Source: Datura wrightii
Lineage: Eukaryota; Streptophyta; Magnoliopsida; Solanales; Solanaceae
Length of the DNA stretch: 64,000 nt
Reading direction: 5' to 3'
Assembly (NCBI GenBank): GCA_035772735.1
Contig: JASDFA010000019.1
Coordinates: 92,440,001 to 92,504,000 of the forward strand
Shown in pieces: positions 9,797-19,569 of this stretch (its first letter is position 1; the number at the start of each line of letters is the position of its first letter). The notes under the pieces are model-generated. The model ran no database searches, was not told the origin of the DNA, and saw only the letters and a list, made by a program, of their open reading frames with translations. The position numbers and the translations under genes were made by a program.

Positions 9797-11075
9797 TTAA
9801 CTCTCTTCAACAAGAGCCACACTCCCCATAGACATCCTGCTTAGGGCACAAACCACCATATTGGCTTTGCCTGGGTGGTACATCACACTTATATCATAGT
9901 TCTTCAGTAGCTCCAACCACGTTCTCTGACAAAGATTTAGATCTTTCTGACCGAACACATACTGAAGGCTTTTGTGATCAGTGAAAACATACACGTGATC
10001 CCTGTAAAGGTAGTGCCTCCATATCTTTAACTCAAACACCATTGCTGCCAACTCTAGCACATGAGTCAGATAGTTCTTTTCATGAACCTTGATCTTCTAA
10101 AGGTGTAAGCTATCACCTTACCCCGTTGCATCAAAACGCAATAGAATACAACTCTGGAAGTGTCAAAATATACTACAAACCCATATGTTCCTTCCGGCAA
10201 GGTCAACACTGGAGCAGTAGTGATTCGAGTCTTCAACTCCTAGAAACTCTTCTCACACGCATCTGACCACTAAAAGTTCACCTTTTTCTGAGTCAACCTA
10301 ATCATATGGGATGCAATAGAGGAGAAGCCTTCCACCAAACATTGGTAATAACCGGTTAGACCCAAGAGATTTTTGATTTCGGTTGGGGAAGTAGGTCTTG
10401 GTATCTTTCACGCTGCTATCTTTTGAGGATCTACCTGAATACCTTTACCTGAGACTACGTGACCAAGGAAAGTCACAGAATCCAACTAGAATTCACATTT
10501 CTGAACTTAGCAAACAACTGGCAGTCTCTCAGTGTCTATAGCACTGTCCTCAAATGGTTAGCATGCTCTTTTTCACTTCTGGAGTATACCAAAATGTCGT
10601 CAATACATACAATGACGAATATGTCTAGATATGGCTTGAAAACCCTGTTCATCAGGTCCATGAAAGCTACTAGGGAATTAGTCAATCCGAAGGACATAAC
10701 CACGAATTCGTAGTGACCCTACCGAGTTCTGAAAGTTGTTTTCAGTATGTCACATTCTCTTACCCTTTGTTGATGGTACGTTGACCTGAGATCTACATTG
10801 GAGAAACAACTAGCTCCCTAAAGCTGATCAAATAAGTCGCCAATCTTGGGTAGGGGATACCTATTATTGACTGTGACCTTATTTAACTGATGGTAGTCAA
10901 TACACATCCTGAGGATACCGTCTTTCTTCTGCACGAATAATACTGGAGCACCCCATGGAGAGATGTTGGGCCTGATGAAGACTTTATCAAGGAGGCTTTT
11001 AGCTACTCCTTCAACTCCTTAAGCTCAGCTGGAGCCATTATGTAGGGATGGAGATGGGATGAGTTTTCGGGAGGA
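9797..11075 (-). pseudogene. T2 reverse transcriptase and RNase H, multiply broken
   Basis: RNase H is at about 10260-9797 with LELAAMVFELKIWRHYLY, FTDHKSLQYVF and the terminal YHPGKAN plus SR. Reverse transcriptase lies at about 11075-10270 and retains CIDDILVYS (catalytic YxDD-type motif) near 10600-10580 and a WGAPVLF-type segment near 10950. Frameshifts and stops are spread through the gene. The QYVFGQKDLNL segment keeps both Gln residues that are stop codons in T9 and T11, making it a useful internal reference. Confidence 0.75.
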
Positions 11076-11189
11076 GGTCTATGCCGAAGTTTATTTCCCG
11101 CTCCGGAAGAACATTGCAAAGATCTTCGGGAAACACGTTAGGGAACTCACTAACAACTGAAACTCACTGAATAGTCGGGGGTCTCGGAG

Positions 11190-11660
11190 ATGAAATTTTT
11201 GATTCGAACTAGATGATAAATACACCCTTTAGAGATAAGATTTCTAGCATTAAGGGAGAAAATAAATAAACCCTTAGGCACTGAACTACTGCCCGTCCAC
11301 TCTAAAACTAGCTCATTAGGGAACTAAAATATAACGACCCTAGTTCTGTAGTCGACTAAGGAATAACTAGAGTGTAACCAATCCATGCCAAGAATGAGGT
11401 CGAAGTCAACCATATCTAAGTCAACAAGATCAGCTTGAATGACCTTATTCAAGATTGAGACTGGGCAGTTTCTATACACCCGGCTGGCTCTAACTGACTC
11501 ACCAACTAGGGTAGAGACTAAGAAGGGTTCTGAGAGGACTTGTGGACTGATATCAAACTAGAAAACTACATAGGGAGTCACGAACGATAGTGTGGCTCCT
11601 GGATCAAGTAGGTCATACACATCTCAATAGAAAAGGCGTAACATACCTGTGACCATGTCA
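11190..11660 (-). pseudogene. T2 aspartic protease
   Basis: The active-site stretch DLLDPGATLSFVTP is near 11615-11575 and the second conserved block DFDLILGMDWL near 11405-11375. A TGA precedes the active-site block and a TAG follows it, so no functional product is expected. It lies between gag and reverse transcriptase, the usual order. Confidence 0.72.
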
Positions 11661-12826
11661 GGTGAGCTCTCCTGATCCTGATGAGAGGACAAAGCATAAA
11701 AATGGTTTTGTTGCTGGCCGCCATCCGTACCTAAAGTGTTGGCATGCTTGAGCTGCTGAAGTGGTGGATTGAGATCTCACCCGTCCTGCTGATGGGCATT
11801 CTTTGAGCCGATAACCTAACTATCCAAACCCAAACCAACCCGCTTTGCCCTGAATGCATTCCATTGGATGGTTCTTTCACACTTAGGGCAAGCTGGGTAG
11901 CAATTGCTGGCACTGTGAATCTGTGACTGTGAGCCAGATGCTCCACCACTCCGATCCTTGCGAGATTGGAAAGTAGGTGTACTAGCTGAAGTGGGGGTTG
12001 GAGCCCTCTACTACTGCTACTGCTGTTGTGGGTGGCTACTACCACTAGATCTCTAGTGTCCATAATATGGCCTGTCCTTTCTTGCTTGTTCTCCCGCTCC
12101 AAGTCTTTTAGCTTTTATGTCTTAATCTACTGGGCATGAACGATGGTGCTAGAGAGATCAATATTTTTCATAAGAATTGCAGTCCTACACTCCTAGATGA
12201 TCAAGTTCGATACTCCATTGATGAACTTCAGCATGCGAGCTCTTGGCTCGGCTACCATCTCTGAGCATATTTGGACAATTGTTTGAACTCAAGTGCATAC
12301 TCTTCCGTCTGATTTTCCTATTTCAGATTCATAAATTTATCCACCTTAGCCTACCTGAGCTCCTAGGGAAGAATTTGTCTAAGAAGGTGGTAATGAACTC
12401 CTCCCACTCCACCGATTATGCTCCCACTGGTCTCCCCTCCTTCCACTAATCATACCAGATTTGGGCTACACCTTTCAGCTGGTAGGCAGCCAGGTCAGCA
12501 CTCTTAGAGAAGCTAGTACCCATAATTTGAGTGATCTTCCTAATCTCATCCATGAACTCCTATGTGTCCTATCCTACCTTAGATCTATGGAAAGCTGTAG
12601 GGTTCATCCGGGTAAAGTCCTGAACTCTAGCAGCTTCTGCGGACCCATTAGTATTGATCAAAACCACCTACTAGTTCGCCTAGTTCGTGACTGTCTGTGC
12701 GAGCAGCTAGATTTCCACTCTAAACTCTGCGGAGGTCACTGGGTAGTCCTGAGGGTCTACTAGGGCTAGTGGGGCAGGTCAGTTAGCACTGCCAGCCCTT
12801 CTTCTATTACCATGTTGTGGAGGCAT
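11661..12826 (-). pseudogene. gag: T2 gag with a cluster of five C-to-T-type stops
   Basis: Start ATG at 12826 (MPPQHGNRRR), the usual MPP start of Tekay-type gag. In the first about 60 codons there are five in-frame stops: TGA at 12781-12779, and TAG at 12709-12707, 12682-12680, 12673-12671 and 12670-12668. All fit CGA-to-TGA or CAG-to-TAG. A second conserved region near 12600-12380 resembles the FTRMNPP and QLKG parts of related Gags. A Cys-rich segment near 11910-11870 marks the degraded zinc knuckle. The protein would coat the RNA; here it is inactive. Confidence 0.75.
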
Positions 12827-13030
12827 GATTTCACTGAAACAATACAGAGCATGAGTTAGGAGAACGTTTATGGAATTGAACTTGGATGCACGATAAAAAG
12901 TATAAACAAAAGGGAGTTTTCCTAATAATGTCTCGTAGCCTCCCTGTCATAAGTGTGGTGCTTTTCACACCCATGAAAAGGACTCTACTCGATGTTGCTT
13001 TCAAGAATCCTAGGATACTCTAAACCTAGG

Positions 13031-13042
13031 GCTCTGATACCA
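13031..13042 (-). other. T2 primer binding site, initiator tRNA-Met
   Basis: On the minus strand TGGTATCAGAGC, a perfect match to the common plant initiator tRNA-Met primer site, 3 nt from the LTR border at 13046. Confidence 0.9.
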
Positions 13043-14924
13043 AGTTGTCACAACCCGAGTCTATACCCTGGATAAGGCACGGTACTTGGAGTCACAAGTA
13101 ACCCCAAGTCAACCCATGGTGAATCATAACACTGGTAATATAATTAATATCATAGCGTAAGCTTTAAAAATAATAAAACAAAACATTTATGAAGAATAAC
13201 TAAATCATAAGGTTTTAATACAACTGAAACAAAACTGAAAATCTGGATCTATGTCTGTGTCTAAACTCCACCTATCTGATGAGTTGCTGGGACAAGCTCC
13301 CAGCTAACTCTAAGTCCAACTGAAAGAAATATAATCGAAGAGAAATAATATCATCCTTGAAAGATGAGTACTCACCACTGGTGTAGCTGAAAACTTCTGG
13401 ATGAGATCTGCTAATGGTGCTGAGACTGAGATCCTGCAGCTGTATCATAAAATTATACAGCATAAAAGGTATGTGTTACTACTTTGAATATACTGAGTAA
13501 GTAGAGAAACCATAACATAGAGAATAACATAATTGAACTATAAAGACATGCAATGACCAACTGAAATGATGAAACTGAACAAACTAAAATATACTATGAT
13601 GGTCAAAGACATGCCCTAAATCTGAAATATTGACTTGAATTACTTTACTGAACTGATCTAAACTGAGTAATCTAAAACTATTTTGAGCTGAGCTAATCTG
13701 AGACTGAACTAACTAGTGGGAAGTCTATAACCGACATATAACCATGTGAGCTAGACATGGATTTCGATGTATACACCCCATCGACAGGACCCAATATACC
13801 TTGCTAGGGTATAAAGGCATAAACTAGGTGATCACGAGTCTAGGGCCATAAGGCTAATAAAAATAACCTATGGTGGCAATGTAGTTTTGGGAACCTGGGT
13901 GCCCTGGAACCCCGGTCCGCTCGGTGCTACGACTTACTCCCAGTAGATAGTCCTAGACTGACTACTAAGCTCATACCTCAAAACTGGGGCCCAAGATTAG
14001 GTCAAGCATACCTATCTGGAAGTACCCTGAGAGTCTTACTAGACCGAATTTGTTAACTAGCATTCTACTATTGGTCAGAGTTGCTTATCTGGAAACATCA
14101 TAATTGTCTAAAGAACAAACTGATCTGAAGCTGGGGTTCTAAGGCTGGTCAGAGCTACTTATCGAGAAAAGTCATGACCGCCAAAAGAATCACTAAAATA
14201 TGATATCTTAGGTTAATATGATAACTGGGAGGCACCACTGACACCTCAAGAATTAACTATAATCAAACTGATCAGCCGACATTTCTGGACTATACTGAGT
14301 ATAATAATCAGACTGAGACTTGACTAACATGTATCTGACTAAAATTTCCACATACACTAACAATATAGGGATCCTAAAACTGATAGAATCAAGCTACAGG
14401 GAAACTAGTCCAACATGCAAGATTTTAAATTTTACTGAAGTGAGAACTAGGGCTAAATCATTCCACTAGATATAATTTTCACAAAATTCTAGGAATAGGG
14501 AATGATAAAGCAGTTAAAATCATGAAAAATATTCCAATTGAATTCTTAAAGAAATCAATCAGAAAAGTTTCTACAAGTTGAATCACAGGGCTGTAACTAA
14601 TTGAGAAAATAGAGAAGATTTTGGGGGAACAAGGGAAGAACTATTCCCTTGTTAAATTGCTACATACATAGCTAAGAAATCCTTGGAGAAGAAAGCATGA
14701 ACTTCTGCAACTAACAAGGAGCCCTAGATTTTGCTTGAGATAAGTGACTTGGGTTCTACGATCGATTTTTGAAAGTGTACGTGGGGCATGAGGGGGAAAA
14801 CCATTTAATCCCTCTAAATTCTCTGAAATTATACTTATAATGATGTAGTTTAGGTACTAAATAGGTGGAAAATTACAAAAATATCCCTGGAGTAAAATAT
14901 GGAAAACTGAACGATAGGGAATCA

Positions 14925-15417
14925 ATGGTTCACTCAACGAGTCATTAGTTGAGACCATGACTCATTGGGACCACTAGTTGGTCCTACTTCTTGGGGATGG
15001 GATCATTGGATCTAGTAACGAGGGATACCACAACTCGTTGGATGAACCAATAGGTCATTGTTTCTTGCTATGGTCACTAGATAAGGAAACTTGGAAGGCT
15101 TGACAAGGGGTGACACAACAACTCGTTGGTGGACCCAACGGGTCATTGTGTCCAGTCGTTACCTTCACTGGAACAAGCCTTGTATTTCTGAGCTTAACCC
15201 CATGGGTGGTCACAATGACTCATTGTGAGACACAAGGGGTCATTGTTTCCACTCATCATCACTAAAAAGGGGGTTTCTGGGTTCTCACCCTACGACTCAC
15301 ACAATGAGTCATTGTTTTTGATGACGACTCATTGGTTGAGTCGTGGAGTCTTGGAAGGACCAACAATTTATAGGACGACTTATTGTTTCTCACAACGAGT
15401 CTTTCCTTGTCTTATGG
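14925..15417 (-). promoter_or_regulatory. U3 array of TGACTCA-like palindromes in T2 LTR
   Basis: Repeated, both-strand variants of ACGACTCATTG occur every 20-60 bp. The clearest is CACAATGACTCATTGTG at 15211-15227, an 8-bp-armed palindrome. Others are near 14940, 14970, 15030, 15120, 15300 and 15325. The core TGACTCA/TGAGTCA is the GCN4-type bZIP site of plants; that role is inferred. Confidence 0.6.
15413..15417. other. T3 left target-site duplication TATGG
   Basis: TATGG precedes the 5' LTR at 15418 and recurs at 22148-22152 directly after the 3' LTR. A 5-bp duplication is expected for Ty3/gypsy integration. Confidence 0.92.
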
Positions 15418-17475
15418 TGTTATAGCCCATAGAATTTCCGGCACCTAGACGACCTATTCGCACGTTGGTTAAGCATATTTGAAGGCCATACGTGCTGGAG
15501 AAAGGCCCGGGAAAAGATCGGACGAGAAACCTGTCGAACCATCGCGGAAGGAGCCGAGGCAGAGCCCCTCCGCAATGGCAGCGTGTCACGGAGGAGAGGC
15601 CTCCGCGTTGGCTCCGTGACACGTTGGCCTTGTCCAGGCCCAAGTATATAAAGGCCACTTCGGTTTTCAATCATTTAAACACATATTTATTTCCAGAAAA
15701 CAGAGGGTGAGCGACAAAGAGAAGGTAAGAACGAAGGAAATATTACAATTTTCGTCAGATTACGCTGCTAAACGTTGCCCAAATTCAAATTAACTCCAGA
15801 TACTGAGGTATTTAGCAGCAGAGAGCATTCCTACGGATTAAGTTTCGTAAAATACGGCCGACGAATCGTCGAGCCACCGAGCTAAGGTAAGTGGAATTGC
15901 TCTAAATTAGTGTCTATGTGTTCCTAGCGGTGAAGTGAATATTTCTCCCTTCTGGACCTCTGAAAAATAGCGAGTTTCTGGCCGTCTTTCGATAAGCCTA
16001 AGTTTAGGCTATAAACTATATCGAAAGTGACGTTGCCTTTTAAAATAAAGTTGTATTTAGTATTAATTGACATATTTATGAATGCAGTTGGGAGAAAATA
16101 GCTGAAGTACCGGCCGAGTCTCGTTCGACAGACGAATAGTTTAAGGATAAGGTATGTAAAGCCAGTTCCCTCGGCAAGTTAAGTAATATCGGTACAGTAT
16201 AGTAATTTACAGGCCAGTAGAATGTTCAGAAATCAAGTGTTACGTTTATTGTGAATGTTGATACGGTACTAGAAGCATCAAGTTGTAAGTTGCGTGAAAC
16301 TTACTAGTATGACATAGATCCTAACACAAGTGTTAGAAACTGTCCAGCATGTTCAGTATGTGATGTAATACGAAATGTGAAGATATTATTTTATTTAGAT
16401 GAAACCCCGTAAAGCGATGCAATATCCGTAAAACACCTCAGAAATAGAATGGCAGGTTAAAATAAAGTTTAGAACGCATGTTAAGAATAGTAAATCACGT
16501 TAATACAGAAACTCAGTATGTAGCATAGTTTTCAGCAGAAATACTATCTTGTATAGCATTCATCCCAGTACAGTTGGCAAAAGACCAAATATATACATAT
16601 TTACCAGCCTCAGCACGTATTAAATACGTACAGATTACTATCACTAGCTCAGCATGTAATATATATGATACTTTACCCCTATTAGCCTCAGCATGTGAGA
16701 TATGCAGACAGTATTGCTAGTTGAGACCGTTGTATTGTTTGGGGTTGGACTACCTAGCATCCATGACCGCCCCAGGGTTGATAGCTGTATCGACTCGTCC
16801 GCCAGAGGACGAGGATACGTCGCTCTACGGAGTGGCATGTCGTCCCACAGGGGACGAAGATGGGATGCCAGTTTTCCCCATATTATGCCTTAGTCGGCTT
16901 TGATACACCCCGGTCGAGCGGATACGCCCGGGTGTTGATTCAGGAGTCCTTCGGACTCAGGTACAGTTATAGTCAGGGGCTCAGCGAGCCCAAGTGCATA
17001 CCCAGGGGACCGGCGGGATGCTTATAGCTATTATAGAAGATGGGATGACCGGGGTAGGGGTGTAGATTCTATGTTGGTTGTACCTCCCGGCTTATGGGGG
17101 TCGGGTAAGGTTTGTGTGTGCCATGCCATGTTATTTCATGTTATGTCATGTTACGTTAGATACGAGTAGATCAGCAGTAGAGGGATATGTCTCCAGGTAT
17201 GACTCCTATCCCATCCAGTATAATTGAGAGAAGGTATGACTTACATTATCAAACAAGTTAATCTGTTTCTCCCTACTTCAGTTTCATCAGTTACATTGTT
17301 TCTTTCAGATTTTGCTTTTAGTTATTGCTTTACATACTCAGTACCAGCGGTACTGACGCCCGGTGGGGCGCTGCATTACTTGCCTACAGGTACTCATAGA
17401 CGAGCAGGCGATACTACGTGATTCCTGTCAGCGGTTGAGTATTTAGCTCCTGTCATCCGGAGACTGAATTCCAGA
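15418..17475 (+). repeat. T3 5' LTR, 3' part deleted
   Basis: Matches 19570-21627 and then diverges after TCCAGA. TATA box TATATAAAGG at 15645-15654. About 520 bp of LTR present in the right copy are absent here. The break shares the hexamer TCCAGA with the coding side, suggesting microhomology-mediated deletion. Confidence 0.92.
15582..15623 (+). promoter_or_regulatory. 42-bp palindromic module upstream of T3 TATA box
   Basis: Perfect 12-bp arms CGTGTCACGGAG and CTCCGTGACACG enclose an 18-nt centre with CTCCGCG. It ends 21 bp before the TATA box at 15645. On the element strand it aligns closely with the T1 internal module at 4867-4908, in the same orientation relative to the element, although T1 is a different lineage. 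Confidence 0.82.
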
Positions 17476-19302
17476 CAGCTGAGGAAACATGAACAGAATT
17501 ACCCTACCCACGACCTGGAATTGGCCGCAGTAATCCACGCCTTAAAGATGTGGAGGCATTACCTGTACGGCGTCCACATTGATATTTACATAGATCATAA
17601 GAGACTACAGTACATCTTCACTAAGAGGGAGTTGAATCTACGGCAACGCCGCTGGTTGGAGCTGTTAAAAGATTATGATGTGAATATTCTGTATCACCCT
17701 GGAAAAGCTAATGTTGTAGCAGATGCCCTGAGCCGTAAGTCAATGGGGAGTTTGGCGTATTTGCAACCTGAGAAGCAGAAGTTAGCCAAAGAAATTCATC
17801 AGTTAGCTGGTTTAGCCGTTTGAGTAATGGAAACAGAAAATAATAGAGCCGTAATTTAGAATTCTGCTGTGTCATCATTAGTTACAGAGGTAAAAGAACG
17901 ACAGTACGAGGATTCTGATTTAGTCCAACTCAGAGATAGAATTCAGAGAGGTAAGGAGTCAGATTTTCAGATAACCGAGGATGATGTGCTACACTGTAAG
18001 GGCCGCCTCTGTGTCCCGAATGTTTCAGGGCTTCGCGGGCGGATCATGCATGAGGTACATTACGCTCGCTATTCCCTTCATCCAGGAGCGACCAAAATGT
18101 ACCACGACATCAGAGACATCTACTGGTGGCCAGGTATGAAAGCTGAGATAGCTGAATTTGTATCCAGATGTTCTAATTGTCAGCAGGTGAAAGCAGAGCA
18201 CCAGAAATCGGGCGGTTTGATGCAAGATATAACGGTGCCTATGTGGAAATGGGAAGCGATAAACATGGATTTTGTAACAGGGTTACCCTGTACTAGACGT
18301 AGAAATGATTCCATTTGGGTAATAGTTGACAGGCTGACAATATCAGCTCATTTCCTGCCAGTGAGGGCTACCTTCTCAGCTGAGGAATATGCCGAATTAT
18401 ATATCAGAGAAATAGTTAGATTGCATGGAGTGCCGGTATCCATCATTTCAGATAGGGGAGCCCAATTCACAGCTAGATTCTGGCAGTCGTTTCAGAAAGG
18501 TTTGGGAACACAGATTAACTTGAGCACAGCATTCCATCCTCAAACAGATGGGCAGGCTGAACGTATAATTCAGACGCTCAAAGATATGCTACGAGCGTGT
18601 GTGCTAGATTTTGGGGGTAGCTGGGTTGAGCATCTTTCGTTGATTGAATTTGCTTATAATAACAATTATCATTCAGCTATTCAGATGGCGCCTTTCGAGG
18701 CATTATACGGGCGAAAATGTAGGTCGCCGGTGGGCTGGTTTGAAATGGGGGAATCAGCATTGGTTGGCCCAGACATTGTTCGATAGTCAGAGGAAAAGAT
18801 AAAGCTTATTCGAGAACGTTTACTGATTGCTCAGAGCCTCCAGAAGTCTTATGCAGACGTGCGGCGCAGAAATCTAGAATTTATGGTAAATGACTGGGTA
18901 TATCTGAAAGTGTCCCCGATGAAAGGGGTAATGAGGTTTGGCAAGAAAGGCAAGCTTAGCCCGAGATTCGTTGGGCCATATCAGATTCGGCGAAGAATAG
19001 GCCGAGTTGCATACGAATTGAACTTGCCTCCAGAGTTAGCATTTGTTCACCCAGTATTCCATGTCTCTATGTTAAGGAAGTTCGTAGGGGACCCTTCTAC
19101 AGTAGCTCCAGTTTAGGATGTTCAGGTCACAGAAGAGTTAGCATATGAAGAGGTTCCCGTAGCTATCTTAGATAGACAGATTCGCAGATTGAGGACTAAA
19201 GATGTTGCATCTGTCAAAGTATTGTGGCGTAATAGGAACCGTGAGGAAATGACGTGGGAAGCTGAAGAAGATATAAAAGCCAGATACCCTCATCTATTTT
19301 AG
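17470..19302 (+). pseudogene. T3 RNase H (3' part), integrase and chromodomain
   Basis: One frame from the deletion junction to TAG 19300-19302. The RNase H remnant has RKHEQNYPTHDLEL, YIDHKRLQYIF and YHPGKANVVADALSR. The integrase zinc domain is HEVHYARYSLHPG with CSNCQQVK. The catalytic core keeps all three acidic residues: NMDFVTGLP, ISDRGAQF and DGQAERII, with 35 residues between the second and third. The chromodomain at about 19150-19290 has VPVAILDRQIRRLR and WRNRNREEMTWE. In-frame stops are at 17821 (TGA), 17857 (TAG), 18784 (TAG) and 19114 (TAG), mostly consistent with C-to-T change. Chromodomains steer Tekay elements to heterochromatin. No functional protein is expected without suppression. 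Confidence 0.9.
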
Positions 19303-19535
19303 GCCTAGTCAGGCGACAGGTATGTCCGTATTATTATTTACGCAGTACCTTATAGTTGTATGTGTGTGAATGAGAAAGATTGATACTTAGTTATCCAGTG
19401 GATCCTAGAATATTATGTGCAGTGCCTGTGTTGGACTTTTCTGCATTTCAGGTTTTTGCTATAGTCCATATTACAGGGGAAACTCTGCCGAAATTTTTCT
19501 AGAAAGTAAGTAAGTAGTCCTCTAGATAACAATGT

Positions 19536-19569
19536 ACATTCGAGGACGAATGTTCTTAAGGGGGGAGAA
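19536..19569 (+). other. T3 stem-loop and polypurine tract
   Basis: ACATTCG-AGGA-CGAATGT (19536-19553) is a perfect 7-bp stem with a 4-nt loop. It is followed by AAGGGGGGAGAA (polypurine tract) ending at the LTR start 19570. Same position as the stem-loops in T9, T11, T1 and T14. Confidence 0.85.

Larger units (their letters stand above)
9158..15417 (-). mobile_element. T2: Tekay-like Ty3/gypsy element, truncated by T1
   Basis: Minus-strand element with gag (12826-11661), protease, reverse transcriptase, RNase H and the start of integrase, an initiator tRNA-Met primer site and a 5' LTR starting at 13046. T1 sits in the integrase catalytic core, immediately after the conserved YIRELV segment. 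The LTR is interrupted on its right by T3. All genes carry many stops. The 3' LTR and chromodomain are not in the window. Confidence 0.82.
13046..15417 (-). repeat. T2 5' LTR, interrupted by T3
   Basis: Begins TGTCACAACCC on the plus strand, matching the end of related LTRs (for example GGGTTGTGACA at 50517-50527). It runs through AT-rich R/U5-like sequence to a palindrome-rich U3 at 14925-15417, where T3 is inserted after TATGG. The far end of the LTR is not identified with certainty, because sequence beyond T3 is in the opposite orientation. Confidence 0.7.

Noticed and set aside
11731..12102. 123-codon minus frame
   Set aside because: Alternative frame of the decayed T2 gag; Ser/His-rich and without motif.
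17700..19302. T3 integrase as an active gene
   Set aside because: Motifs are intact, but TGA/TAG codons flank and interrupt the frame and the start of pol is deleted.
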